A stretch of DNA of 64,000 nucleotides from Gallionella straubiae (lineage in GTDB: Bacteria; Pseudomonadota; Gammaproteobacteria; Burkholderiales; Gallionellaceae): assembly GCF_051257895.1 (NCBI RefSeq), contig NZ_CP194331.1, positions 868,001 to 932,000 of the forward strand, in the 5' to 3' direction. The position numbers were made by a program, and so were the translations under genes. Positions within the stretch are counted from its first letter, which is position 1, and every line of letters starts with the position of its first letter. Under the pieces are notes generated by a model. The model was not told the origin of the DNA. It ran no database searches and saw only the letters and a list, made by a program, of their open reading frames with translations. Shown here in pieces: positions 32,721-41,615 of the stretch.

Positions 32721-32740
32721 GGCGGGAAACATTTCCCGCC
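32721..32740. promoter_or_regulatory. Candidate late-activator site 3 (GGCGGGAAA-CA-TTTCCCGCC)
   Basis: Perfect 9-bp arms around CA, 57-58 bp upstream of the tape-measure ATG at 32798. Same repeat as at 14900 and 26399. Confidence 0.65.
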
Positions 32741-32764
32741 TGACCGCGCCACCCGCGCGCGCGT

Positions 32765-32796
32765 AAGCTCCGGTGTAAATCCATCGGAGCTTTTTT
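32765..32796 (+). terminator. Hairpin with T-run directly before the tape-measure start
   Basis: AAGCTCCG and CGGAGCTT form an 8-bp stem with a 12-nt loop, followed by TTTT, ending one base before the ATG. It looks like an intrinsic terminator for the upstream operon or an attenuator in the leader of the tape-measure transcript. It also buries the CGGAGC ribosome site. Confidence 0.55.
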
Positions 32797-32797
32797 C

Positions 32798-34885
32798 ATG
32801 TCAGAACCAGCCGTCCGCGCCGAGCTTCAAATCACCTTAAAAGACGGCTCTACAGCCGGTTTGAAAGCTATCGCCGCCGAGGCGGAAAAGACGGCGAAGA
32901 AAATCTCGTCCGCCTCCGAAGAGGCGGCCAAGAAATCGACCTCAGAAACCGAGAAATCAACCTCTCGCCAGCGCTCAAGCTACGAACGCCTGTCCCATGC
33001 GCGCGAAGTGCTGGGCGTCCGCTCCGAGCGCTCCATCCAGCGCGAAATCCAGCAGACCGAAGCCGCCTACAAGCGCCTTGAATCTTCCGGCACGGTGTCT
33101 TCCGAGGCACTGGCCCGCGCCGCCGAAAAGACCCGCGAGAAGATCACCAGGCTGACCAACGAAATGGGCAAGCTGACCGCCGAGCAGAAGCGCGCTGCGC
33201 AGGAAGCGGAGAAGTTCGAGAAGATCAACACGCGCATCCGCACCGGCATCGCCGTCGGCGCGGGTGTCGCCGCCGCCGGTTACACCCTGTCCGGCCCGGC
33301 CAGGGCGGCGATGTCGTTCGATGAGCGCCTGGCCAGCATGTCGAATACCGCTTATGCCGAGCGTGACGCCGCCGGGCGCGTAATCGGCATGCGGGAGCTG
33401 GAAGCTGTCATCAACAAGGCCGTGCGGCCCGGCATCGGCGGCGGAACGCGCGAGCAGGCGGCCGAGGCGCTGGATGCGATGATCGCCAAGAACACGCTGG
33501 GCTATCAGCGCTCGATTGAGTTCCTGCCGACGGTGATGAAGACCGCCAGCGGGGCCAGCGCAGACCCGACGCAGATCGCCAACCTGGCAAGCGTCCTGGT
33601 CGGCCAAAAAGTGGTGTCGAACGACGCCGAGCTGAAGACCGCGCTGAACATGGTCACCGCAGCCGGGCAGGCCGGAGGATTCGAGATCAAGGATATGGCG
33701 CGCTGGCTTTCCCAGCAGATGCCGCTGGCGGGCAAGGCTGGCCTGATGGGGTTGGACGGCCTGCAGAAAGTGCTGGCCATGAATCAGGCCGCCGTGCTGA
33801 CCGCAGGCACCACCGACGAGGCCGGAAACAACGTCAAGAACCTGCTCGCGAAGCTGGCCTCACGGGATACCGCCACCGACTTCGAGAAGGCCGGACGCGG
33901 CGACCTGACCGCGTACATGATGAACCAGCGCCTGAAGGGCGTCGACGCCGTCAGCGCCTGGCAGAACATCATCGACAGCGAGGCCGAGAAAGACCCGCGC
34001 CTGCAAGCCGCCATCGCCAAGCTTAACCAGACCAAGGACAAGGGCGAACAGGCGCGGATACTCGAATCCATCAAGGCGCTGTCCGAGGGCGGCGTGATCG
34101 GCAAGTATTTCCAGGACATGCAGGCCGTCGGCGCGCTGATGGGGCTGCGCAACAAGGACGTGGTCGGCAACGTGGAAGCGGCGATCTCGCGCAACCGCAA
34201 GGAATTCGGCGTGAACGACGTTAACTACGAGGTGATGAGCGGCACCTCTTCGTTCCAGGTGCGTGCGGCATCGCAAGCGAAGGAGGCCGCCCAGAAGAGC
34301 GCGATGGACGGCCTTACCCCGGCCATCGGACGCGCGGCCGAGATGTTCACCGACATCGCCAACAAGCACCCGGTATTGATCGGCGCGACGACGCTGGCCA
34401 CCGCCGCACTCGGCGCGCTGGCCACCGCCGCCGGTTTATCTTCGATGGCGCTGGGCGGCAAGGGCAACGCCATTGCCAGAACCGCCGCGAAGTACATGCC
34501 GACCGTCGGCAAGACCGCCCGCGCGGGTGGAATCGGTGTCGGCGCGCTGGTGGGAGGCTATGCCCTGGACAAAGCCTTCGGCGAAGAATCGGCGATCTCG
34601 CGCTACGGTTCCAGCATGCTCAACGGTGCCGCCATCGGCGCAACCGTCGGCAGCTTTGTCCCGGTGCTGGGCACCGGGATCGGCGCAGCGGTCGGCGGCG
34701 GGATTGGTGCGCTCTACGAGGGCATCAAGGATGCCTTGAAGCCTGCCGAGCAAAAGCCGGTGGACGTGGATGCCAAGCTGACGGTAGGCCTCGCCCCCGG
34801 CCTGGTGTTGCAGAGCCAGTCGGTGCAGACATCCGGTCAGGGTAACGTGCAGATGAACACCGGCAGCCTGTGGAGTACTCCGTGA
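32798..34885 (+). CDS. Tail tape measure protein
   Basis: 695 residues. The N-terminal half is a long coiled coil (LKAIAAEAEKTAKKISSASE..., VRSERSIQREIQQTEAAYKR). The middle has the TP901-type tape-measure core (MSFDERLASMSNTAYAERDA, AVIRGMGGGTREQAAEAL-like). The C-terminal part has hydrophobic Gly/Ala segments (LGTGIGAAVGGGIGALYEGI). Its length sets the tail length. Mu's equivalent is gp42. Confidence 0.92.
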   Translation: MSEPAVRAELQITLKDGSTAGLKAIAAEAEKTAKKISSASEEAAKKSTSETEKSTSRQRSSYERLSHAREVLGVRSERSIQREIQQTEAAYKRLESSGTVSSEALARAAEKTREKITRLTNEMGKLTAEQKRAAQEAEKFEKINTRIRTGIAVGAGVAAAGYTLSGPARAAMSFDERLASMSNTAYAERDAAGRVIGMRELEAVINKAVRPGIGGGTREQAAEALDAMIAKNTLGYQRSIEFLPTVMKTASGASADPTQIANLASVLVGQKVVSNDAELKTALNMVTAAGQAGGFEIKDMARWLSQQMPLAGKAGLMGLDGLQKVLAMNQAAVLTAGTTDEAGNNVKNLLAKLASRDTATDFEKAGRGDLTAYMMNQRLKGVDAVSAWQNIIDSEAEKDPRLQAAIAKLNQTKDKGEQARILESIKALSEGGVIGKYFQDMQAVGALMGLRNKDVVGNVEAAISRNRKEFGVNDVNYEVMSGTSSFQVRAASQAKEAAQKSAMDGLTPAIGRAAEMFTDIANKHPVLIGATTLATAALGALATAAGLSSMALGGKGNAIARTAAKYMPTVGKTARAGGIGVGALVGGYALDKAFGEESAISRYGSSMLNGAAIGATVGSFVPVLGTGIGAAVGGGIGALYEGIKDALKPAEQKPVDVDAKLTVGLAPGLVLQSQSVQTSGQGNVQMNTGSLWSTP

Positions 34886-36066
34886 GCTGGCGCGAGCGCC
34901 TGGTGCGCGCCGAGCTGCGCGGTTTCGAGTTCCTGACCGACAGCCACGATACCAAGGGCGGCCGCCGCTTGGTGGTGCACGAATATCCGGGCGGCGATGT
35001 TCCGGCAGTGGAAGACCTCGGCGAAAAGGCCGGTGAATGGAACCTGAACGCTTATTTCATCGGCCCCGATTACGACCTGGAGCGCAATGGTTTTCTGGGA
35101 ATCCTGAATCAGCCTGGCGCGACATGGTTGATGCACCCGTGGCTCGGCCGGATATGGGTGCGCGTGCGCGACTGGTCGGCCCACGAAAGCAACCGGGACG
35201 GCGGCATGTGCACGGTCTCCGTCCACTTCGTGCCGGGCGGGTCAAGCATTCAGCCAATATCGGATAGGGTCGATATTGCAATCGACCGGGTCATCAAGTT
35301 CAAGCAGGTCGTTCAGGACAAATTCGCGCTTGAGCCGATGTCTGCCGCCTCGATGACCAGCATGATCGCTTCGGTGCAGGGCCAGCTCGACCGCGTGCGC
35401 AGCCTGATCTCGCTGGCGACCTTACCGCTGACCCTCGCTAACCAGGCGCGCGGTGTGATCGACGGCATCAAGGGCGACGCGGCGGCGCTGATGGCTGTTC
35501 CGGCTCAGTACGCGGCGGCCATGCGGTCTTTTTCCAACCTGCTCGGCTCGGGCGATGCGGCGGGCAACTCGGCTTCCTCGACTGGCTATTCGTCCTCCGG
35601 CGTCTCGGACACGGCTTTGCCGCAGGTGGTGGATAGCCTGGTGTCGATGACAAAGCTGCCCGCGCCGGTGCCGGGCGGTGCGGGCGACTCACCGGCCTTG
35701 CGCGTAAACCTGCGGCGTGAGGACGATTGCCGCCGCCGCCTGATGCTGGCCGGTGCGGCGCAGGCCGCGCTGGCCGACTATCGCTCGGCAGAAGACCGGG
35801 ACGCTGCGCTGGCCAGCGTGCTGCAGGCGATGGACAGGATGCTGCCGGACATGTCCGACGAGGTGTTCGAGGCGGCGCTCGATTGCCGCGCGACGCTGAT
35901 CGATGCGCTGCTCGCGCAAGACCTCGAACCCGCCCAGGTACGCGACATCGTATCCCCGCTCCCGGCTACGGTGCTGGCGCACCGGATGGAAGTGGACGAG
36001 GCGGTGTTCCTGGTGCGCAACAAGGTGCGTCACCCGCTGTTCGTGAGGGGGCGCGTCCGTGGCTAA
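34882..36066 (+). CDS. Baseplate/DNA circularisation protein, Mu gpN-like
   Basis: 394 residues from the GTG at 34882 (GTGA overlap with the tape-measure stop; a GTG at 34870 is possible). The N-terminus SWRERLVRAELRGFEFLTDS, then GGRRLVVHEYPG and YFIGPDYD, is the gpN/DNA circulation domain. In Mu gpN is part of the baseplate hub. The last codons overlap the P-like gene. Confidence 0.87.
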   Translation: MSWRERLVRAELRGFEFLTDSHDTKGGRRLVVHEYPGGDVPAVEDLGEKAGEWNLNAYFIGPDYDLERNGFLGILNQPGATWLMHPWLGRIWVRVRDWSAHESNRDGGMCTVSVHFVPGGSSIQPISDRVDIAIDRVIKFKQVVQDKFALEPMSAASMTSMIASVQGQLDRVRSLISLATLPLTLANQARGVIDGIKGDAAALMAVPAQYAAAMRSFSNLLGSGDAAGNSASSTGYSSSGVSDTALPQVVDSLVSMTKLPAPVPGGAGDSPALRVNLRREDDCRRRLMLAGAAQAALADYRSAEDRDAALASVLQAMDRMLPDMSDEVFEAALDCRATLIDALLAQDLEPAQVRDIVSPLPATVLAHRMEVDEAVFLVRNKVRHPLFVRGRVRG

Positions 36067-37072
36067 CCTGGTGGAAATCCAGTTCGACGGCAAGCGCTAC
36101 GGCTTCTGGAAGAACGTGCGCATTCGCGGCTCGGTGGACGAATTGTGCCAGGCAGTGCAGCTCGGCGTGACCCTGCCGGGTTCCGGAGATTCGCTCGGGC
36201 TGAATGCAAACACCGTGGTGCGGGTGCTGATCGACGGCGAACTGGTGGCGACCACCCGCACCGGGAAGATTCGCCGCAAGGTCGGAGCGGAAGAGCACGC
36301 CATCCGCTTCGAGGCACGTTCGCTGGCGCGCGAGCTGGTCGATTGCCAGTACTCGAAGACGCTGTCGGGCCTCAAGCTGGGCGAGATCGTGAAGCGCCTT
36401 TGCGGCCTGTTCAAAGTGCCTGTGAAGATCGAGGCCGACACCGCCGTGGTGCCGGAATTCTCGATGCAGTGCGAGACTCCGGCCAATGCCCTCATCAACG
36501 CGGCGCGCACGGCCAATGTGCTGCTCTACCCGACGCCTGACGGCGGCCTGGTGCTGGCCGCGCCGTCGAACGATGCGCCGGTGGCCACGCTGGTGTACGG
36601 CGTGCACATAAAAAGCTACGAGATCGTGGACGACTACGACATGCGGTTCTCGGAGTACGTGGTCAAGAGCTTCGACTACGAGGGCGGCGCGGCGCTGAAA
36701 GGCGCGGTCAAGGATGACGGCATCGGCTTTTTTCGCCCGATGCACATCGTGTCCGACCGCCACGGCCACAGCACGGGCAGTTGCACCCGGCGCGCGGAAC
36801 TGGAGCGCAGCCGCAGGCTGGCGCGGGCGCATGCGATCCAGTTGGAGGTGTACGGCTGGCGGCATGAATCCGGCCTCTGGCCGCTCAACAAGCAGGTGCG
36901 CGTGGTGATCCCGCAGGAGGGCATCGACGGCGTGTTCCTGATCGGCGACCGCGAGTTCATCCAGGACGACAAGTCGGGCACGGTGGCCATGCTGCAGGTG
37001 ATGCACCGCAACGCGTTCCTGGGCGAGCCGCCGAACAAGAAAACCAAGCGCAGCGCGGGAGCAAGGAAATGA
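36059..37072 (+). CDS. Baseplate hub protein, Mu gpP-like
   Basis: 337 residues beginning at a GTG (36059). It resembles Mu gp44/P (late control D-type, 43-kDa baseplate protein): ANLVEIQFDGKRYGFWKNVR, LARELVDCQYSKTLSGLKLG and RSRRLARAHAIQLEVYGWRH. It forms the central hub that holds the spike. Confidence 0.87.
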   Translation: MANLVEIQFDGKRYGFWKNVRIRGSVDELCQAVQLGVTLPGSGDSLGLNANTVVRVLIDGELVATTRTGKIRRKVGAEEHAIRFEARSLARELVDCQYSKTLSGLKLGEIVKRLCGLFKVPVKIEADTAVVPEFSMQCETPANALINAARTANVLLYPTPDGGLVLAAPSNDAPVATLVYGVHIKSYEIVDDYDMRFSEYVVKSFDYEGGAALKGAVKDDGIGFFRPMHIVSDRHGHSTGSCTRRAELERSRRLARAHAIQLEVYGWRHESGLWPLNKQVRVVIPQEGIDGVFLIGDREFIQDDKSGTVAMLQVMHRNAFLGEPPNKKTKRSAGARK

Positions 37073-37584
37073 TCCGGCAGATGTGGAGCCGCCTGCAACT
37101 GATCGTCGCCCAGGGTGTGGGGGTGATGACCACCCGCGACAAGGTCCAGGTGACGGTGCTCGATGGCGACGACGTGCCGCAGAACGTGCGCCGCGTCGAG
37201 CCTTACGGATTCAGCTACCGCCCGCCGCGCAAGGGCTTTCAGGCGTACATGGTGTTTCCGGCCGGAGACCGCTCGCACGGCCTGTGCCTGATCATCGGCG
37301 ACAAGCGCTACCAGATGGACTTGCAGGAGGGCGAGACGGCGCTGCATGACGACGAGGGCAACCATGTCCACATCAAGCGCGGCGGCGTGATCGAGGTCAA
37401 GGCGGCGACCAAGGTGATTGCGCAAACGCCGCTATTCGAGACCAGCGGAGACGCGAAGATCGGCGGCAAGCTGACGGTGCTGGGCGGCGCGGACATCACC
37501 GGCGCGATGAAGAACAACGGCAAGAACGTCGGCGACACGCACACCCACGCTGAGACCGGCGCAAACACTTTAGGGGTGAACTGA
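37069..37584 (+). CDS. Baseplate spike protein, Mu gp45-like
   Basis: 171 residues. An N-terminal OB-like part (NVRRVEPYGFSYRPPRKGFQ, AGDRSHGLCLIIGDKRYQMD) is followed by a beta-helix. The C-terminal THTHAE has the His-X-His that binds iron at the tip of Mu-type spikes. It punctures the outer membrane. Confidence 0.9.
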   Translation: MIRQMWSRLQLIVAQGVGVMTTRDKVQVTVLDGDDVPQNVRRVEPYGFSYRPPRKGFQAYMVFPAGDRSHGLCLIIGDKRYQMDLQEGETALHDDEGNHVHIKRGGVIEVKAATKVIAQTPLFETSGDAKIGGKLTVLGGADITGAMKNNGKNVGDTHTHAETGANTLGVN

Positions 37585-37982
37585 TGCTGAAACTGGTGCA
37601 GATCGACAACGGTGTATTTGACCTGGCATTCGACGATCCGGCGCTGGCCGACGAGGACGCGGCCGTGGCGACGCTGGTCTACGCGGTGCTGTTCTCCGAT
37701 TCGGAGGCTCCGCCAGAGCGCGTTTCCGACCGCTACGAGCGGCGCGGCTGGTGGGCAGACCCGGAGGCGGGAAGCGGCCTGTGGCATGTGCGCCGCCAGC
37801 CGCTTGGCAGCGCGGCTCGGCGCGAGACGCTGGCGATGATCGAAAACGCATTGACCAGCCACGGGCTGGCCGGTGTTCAGGTGACCGAGCAGGCCGATTC
37901 GGCGGGAAACGTTTCCAGCGTATTGCTCCAGGTAACGGGGCGGCACAATGGCCGTAACTTCACCGTGAAAGTGCCGTTGTGA
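37584..37982 (+). CDS. Baseplate wedge protein, Mu gp46-like
   Basis: 132 residues of the GP46 family (GW-like): DLAFDDPALADEDAAVATLV, YERRGWWADPEAGSGLWHV and LQVTGRHNGRNFTVKVPL. The start overlaps the gp45 stop by one base. It joins the spike to gp47. Confidence 0.88.
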   Translation: MLKLVQIDNGVFDLAFDDPALADEDAAVATLVYAVLFSDSEAPPERVSDRYERRGWWADPEAGSGLWHVRRQPLGSAARRETLAMIENALTSHGLAGVQVTEQADSAGNVSSVLLQVTGRHNGRNFTVKVPL

Positions 37983-38003
37983 AAAATTTATTTTTACGTT
38001 CGT

Positions 38004-38040
38004 CCCCTCGCCCGCTTGCGGGAGAGGGTTAGGGAGAGGG
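38004..38040. repeat. CCCGCTTGCGGGAGAGGG repeat between gp46 and gp47
   Basis: CCCCTCGCCCGCTTGCGGGA then GAGGGTTAGGGAGAGGG, in the 62-bp gap. It ends just 4 bases before the gp47 start. Same REP-like type as 28991, 31484 and 45349. Confidence 0.75.
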
Positions 38041-38044
38041 TTTC

Positions 38045-39097
38045 GTGATCCCGTATAACCGCCCCGCCTATCTTGCGCTGCTGACGCGCGTCGAAAGCGA
38101 TCTGGCCGCGCTGCCTGCGGTGCTGCGTCTCCAGCTCTCCGCGATGTGGGCGCGCACGGTCAACGGCATGCACGGGCACCTAGACTGGATCAGCCTGCAA
38201 AATTCCCCGCTGACCTGCGAACTGGAGCGGCTCTACGATTGGGCCGCCCTCTACGAGGTAGATCGCCTGACGGCAAGCAAGGCCGAGGGCGCGGCGCTGG
38301 CCAGCGGCGTGGCCGGTACGCAGTTGCTGGCCGACACCTTGCTGCGCGGGTTGAACGGCCTGGATTACGTTGTGCTGTCCGCCGTGGCGCTGGGTGCGGG
38401 CGATACCGCCGTGTCCATCCGCTGCACCACGGCGGGCAGCGCCGGGAACCTTGTCTCCGGACAGACATTGACGCTGGTTGACCCGGTGCCTGGCTGCGGC
38501 AGCACGCTGACCGTCGGCGCGGGCGGCATCACCGGCGGTGCGGAAGACGAGGCGGTGAACTCATGGCGCGCCCGCGTGGTCGAGGAATGGGCGACGGTGG
38601 TATCGAGCGGAGCGCGCTCCGGCAGGCCGGACGATTATCGTTTCTGGGCGCGCAGCGCCCACCAGTCCGTGACCGGCGCGCTGGTGCAACTGCACACCCT
38701 GGGCATGGGCACGGTGCTGGTGCGCCCGGTCTGCAACGGGCTGGCCGACCGCCTGCCGACGCAGGCCGTGCTCGATGCCGTTGCGGTCAAGTTCGCGGCC
38801 ATTGCGCCCGCAAACGCGGACTGGAGCGTTGCCGCGCCGTCGGTGCACCCAGTCACGCTGACCATCCACCTGCTGCCCGCCGTAGATACCGCCGAGAACC
38901 GTGCGGCAATCCAGGCGACACTCAATAACCTCGTGCTGACCAAGGGCGGCACCAGCGACGAATCCCTGCAACTGCTCTGGGCCGAGGTGGATGCGGTGAT
39001 CGCCGTCATCACCACGCAGTACGCGCTCGACGAGTCCGGCAGCATCACCTGGCTGGCATACGAAGTTCCGGTGCTGCAGCCGGTGAACTGGATATAG
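38045..39097 (+). CDS. Baseplate wedge protein J-like, Mu gp47-like
   Basis: 350 residues of the baseplate J family. It begins at a GTG (38045) with PYNRPAYLALLTRVESDLAA and LPLTCELERLYDWAALYEV-like text, and has the core DYRFWARSAHQSVTGALVQL. The ribosome site overlaps the REP-like repeat (AGGGAGAGGG). Followed by gp48 with a 2-nt gap. Confidence 0.9.
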   Translation: MIPYNRPAYLALLTRVESDLAALPAVLRLQLSAMWARTVNGMHGHLDWISLQNSPLTCELERLYDWAALYEVDRLTASKAEGAALASGVAGTQLLADTLLRGLNGLDYVVLSAVALGAGDTAVSIRCTTAGSAGNLVSGQTLTLVDPVPGCGSTLTVGAGGITGGAEDEAVNSWRARVVEEWATVVSSGARSGRPDDYRFWARSAHQSVTGALVQLHTLGMGTVLVRPVCNGLADRLPTQAVLDAVAVKFAAIAPANADWSVAAPSVHPVTLTIHLLPAVDTAENRAAIQATLNNLVLTKGGTSDESLQLLWAEVDAVIAVITTQYALDESGSITWLAYEVPVLQPVNWI

Positions 39098-39099
39098 CC

Positions 39100-39666
39100 A
39101 TGAAGCTGCCTATTTATACCGCCTCAAATTATGCCGCCGCCCAGGGCGCGCTGCTGCAGCCAGGCGCGGCCTTCAAATGGCCGCAAGGCGGCTTCGGCGA
39201 CACGCTGTTGAAGGGGATGGGCGCGGAGCTGGAACGCATCGGGGAAGGCGCGCAGGCCGCGCTCGACGCGGCCATTGATGCGCATAGGCCGAAGTACACA
39301 AACTGGCACATCGACGAATACCGCCGCGTGGCCAATGAGGCGATTGCAGGCGTGGCCGAGACCATGCCGCGCAAGCCGTTTACGGCAGGAAGCAAGGCCG
39401 GACAGCGGCTCTGAAGCCATGCGGCACCTGGACTGAATTTCCCGGTGCCGCTGGTGCAAGTCGATCACCTGCTCGGCCCATTCCGGGCTGGCAGCAAGGC
39501 TGGGCAGCAACTATGGGGGACGCGCAGCCGCTATGTGCTGCGCGTGCGCTACTACCGCTCGGTGGTAAACCCCAGGCCGCTGTGGGACGCGCTCAATGCA
39601 TTCAAACAGGCGCACGTGCGCCTGTGGTTCGAAGACATCACAGGAACAGGAGGAAGCTATGCATAA
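39100..39666 (+). pseudogene. Mu gp48-like tail protein (DUF2313/YmfQ), interrupted by an in-frame TGA
   Basis: The first part (39100-39414) reads MKLPIYTASNYAAAQGALLQ and ends KPFTAGSKAGQRL-TGA. The same frame continues without further stops through VQVDHLLGPFRAGSKAGQQL, VLRVRYYRSVVNPRPLW and AHVRLWFEDITGTGGSYA to 39666. Read through the single TGA at 39412-39414 it gives 188 residues, the usual gp48 length. Either it is a nonsense mutation, or two pieces are made separately (second start GTG at 39445). The family match is by position and pattern. Confidence 0.65.
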
Positions 39667-40849
39667 AATTGATGGGGCCGGACACGTCAATCACACTTTC
39701 GTGAACGAAGACCCGGCGACGAACAGGCCGGGGACGGAGGTCACGCCGGAATGGCTGAATGCCCTCCAGGAGGAAAATACCAACGTTATCGAGTTAGCGC
39801 AGATCGCGCTGAACAAGGGTGACAACACCCAGCTCAAACAGGCACTGTTAGCGCTGTTCCCCTTGAAGGAAGGCTCCGCCGGGGTGCTGCGAACTTTGAC
39901 TCCGGCCGGAGGTGCGCGCGTGCGCGAGCTGGGCGACATCCCCAACGCCGCCACGGTCGGAGGCATCGAGTACGGCATTGCCTACAACTGCAACATCGAC
40001 CCAGTCACCGGCGTGTGGGCCGGACGCGACGTGGCGGACATCTGCTGGCTGGAAAAATGGACGGACGTCGGCGGCGTGAAGGAATTCTGGTACGCGCCGA
40101 ATGCGGCGGATGGGGCGGCACCGGCCTGGGCGCTGGCCGGGAAGATCGACCTGGTGAACGGCATTCCGCAGTTCGACACCAGCAAGCGACTGGCAACGAT
40201 GGAAGCCTTGCAGCGGGCGCTCGGCAATATGCAAGGCAGCGTAGACATTAATGCTGCCACCGTGCTGACGAGTGCAGATGTCGGTAAGGCATGCCTGTGC
40301 TACGGCGGTGCCGGTTTTACTGTCACCATTCCTGACTCGTCTACTTGCCCTCCTGGCTCGGTGATCGAGATCGAGTCATATCTAACAGCTGGAAACGTAG
40401 TAACGATCAATCGTTCCGGAGCGAATTTGTTTTACGGTAATTCGTCCGGAATCACATCATTTACGCTCAATCCAGGAGATAGCGTCAGACTGATGAACAG
40501 CGCATCTGGTAACCGATGGATCCTCACTGGAGGATCCGCGCAGTTGGAGTACTCGGGCGGACGAATCGGAGTGAACCAGTCCTGGCAGAACGTAAGTGCG
40601 AGCCGTGTAATGGGGACTGCTTACATAAACACCACCGGAAAGACTATGGCCGTATCTGTCTTGGCAATTATTACATCGAGTGGCAATACGCTGCAGGGAA
40701 TAGTTAATGGAGTTGCGGTTGTAAATTCATGCGCAACGCCTGCCGGCACTAATTCTGGGCTGATGGTATTGGTTCCGCCTGGTGCAACCTACTCAATAGG
40801 TAATGCTGGCGGTGGTGCAGGTGCTCATAATTGGTATGAACTTCGTTAA
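39659..40849 (+). CDS. Tail fibre protein
   Basis: 396 residues from the ATG at 39659 (AGGAGGAAGCT ribosome site), overlapping the gp48 frame by 8 nt. The N-terminal baseplate-attachment part (MHKIDGAGHVNHTFVNEDPA, GTEVTPEWLNALQEE) is standard for Mu/lambda-type fibres. The distal part is Gly/Ser/Thr/Asn-rich beta sequence, with more AT-rich coding from about 40250 on, as expected for a swapped host-range module. Confidence 0.88.
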   Translation: MHKIDGAGHVNHTFVNEDPATNRPGTEVTPEWLNALQEENTNVIELAQIALNKGDNTQLKQALLALFPLKEGSAGVLRTLTPAGGARVRELGDIPNAATVGGIEYGIAYNCNIDPVTGVWAGRDVADICWLEKWTDVGGVKEFWYAPNAADGAAPAWALAGKIDLVNGIPQFDTSKRLATMEALQRALGNMQGSVDINAATVLTSADVGKACLCYGGAGFTVTIPDSSTCPPGSVIEIESYLTAGNVVTINRSGANLFYGNSSGITSFTLNPGDSVRLMNSASGNRWILTGGSAQLEYSGGRIGVNQSWQNVSASRVMGTAYINTTGKTMAVSVLAIITSSGNTLQGIVNGVAVVNSCATPAGTNSGLMVLVPPGATYSIGNAGGGAGAHNWYELR

Positions 40850-40862
40850 ATAAGGATTAAGC

Positions 40863-41279
40863 ATGCGCTACTTTCAAAATCCGACTGATGCAAACAAAAT
40901 ATATGGCTACGACAGCACTGATCCGTCACAGGAAGAACTGCTGCAAGCTGCTATTGATGCTGACTGGCTTGAAGTTACAGGGAGCTGGCCTCCACCGCCT
41001 ACCACCGAGCAGGTCATTGCTGGCTTCACCATCGATATTCAGAAGCGGCTGGACGACTTTGCCAAGACGCGCGGCTACGATGGCATCCTGTCGGCCTGCA
41101 CCTACGCGACCAGCTTGGTGCCGACATTCAAGGCGGAGGGGCAGTATTGCGTCGAGGCGCGCGACAATACTTGGGCAGTGGCATACGCAATCATGAATGC
41201 CGTGCAATCCGGACAGCGCCCCATGCCTACGAAGGCCGAAGTGATTGCAGAACTGCCAAACCTGATATGGCCAGCATGA
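40863..41279 (+). CDS. Tail fibre assembly-like protein
   Basis: 138 residues. The N-terminal part (MRYFQNPTDANKIYGYD...) resembles fibre-associated segments. The C-terminal part (IQKRLDDFAKTRGYDGILSA, CTYATS, EGQYCVEARDNTWAVAYAIM, PTKAEVIAELPNLIWPA) is a common phage domain next to fibre genes (DUF4376-like). It probably chaperones fibre folding. Confidence 0.75.
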   Translation: MRYFQNPTDANKIYGYDSTDPSQEELLQAAIDADWLEVTGSWPPPPTTEQVIAGFTIDIQKRLDDFAKTRGYDGILSACTYATSLVPTFKAEGQYCVEARDNTWAVAYAIMNAVQSGQRPMPTKAEVIAELPNLIWPA

Positions 41280-41426
41280 TGTACTCGCGCTGGTAAAAAA
41301 AGACGGTGCGACCGTTGCAGGTGCTGGAACACCAGTAACGGCCACCTTCCGCAGAATGAGCCTGCGTTTGGCCTCGGCACCGTGCTGTGCACACAGCGGT
41401 TCGAGGCTATCACGCGGATTAGTTAA

Positions 41427-41615
41427 GTGGAAACCATACGATGCGGTAAATGCAGCAAGCTGCTGGCCAAGGCCAGCTACTCGAAACTAGAAATCAAGTG
41501 CCCCCGCTGCGGGACGCTTAACCAGTTGAGGGCCGAGAGCCCCAAACCAGAACGCCATGGAGCGTCAATCCGAAAGGAAACGCTCCATGACAAGCAAGGA
41601 ACAGCAGCTCTTTAA
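41427..41615 (+). CDS. com: Com-like zinc-finger translational regulator
   Basis: 62 residues from the GTG at 41427, with the CxxC...CxxC zinc site (IRCGKCSKLLAKASYSKLEI, KCPRCGTLNQL) of Mu Com. Mu Com binds mom mRNA and opens a hairpin that hides the mom start. Its 3' end overlaps the methyltransferase start at 41587, and a matching hairpin is present there. The 147 bp before it (41280-41426) contain no clear gene. Confidence 0.88.
   Translation: METIRCGKCSKLLAKASYSKLEIKCPRCGTLNQLRAESPKPERHGASIRKETLHDKQGTAAL
41556..41589 (+). promoter_or_regulatory. Start-codon hairpin of the methyltransferase (probable Com target)
   Basis: A perfect 10-bp stem CATGGAGCGT / ACGCTCCATG encloses a 14-nt loop that holds the ribosome site (AAAGGA). 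The ATG at 41587 is within the 3' arm. This is the expected off-state structure for Com-controlled translation. Confidence 0.78.

Noticed and set aside
37901..37920. Possible fourth late-activator site (GGCGGGAAACGTTTCCAGCG)
   Set aside because: It is inside the gp46 coding region, the second arm is degraded and no gene start follows at the right distance.
41280..41426. A gene in the gap between the fibre-assembly and com genes
   Set aside because: All frames have stops within about 45 codons and no ribosome site; perhaps the remains of a fibre segment.
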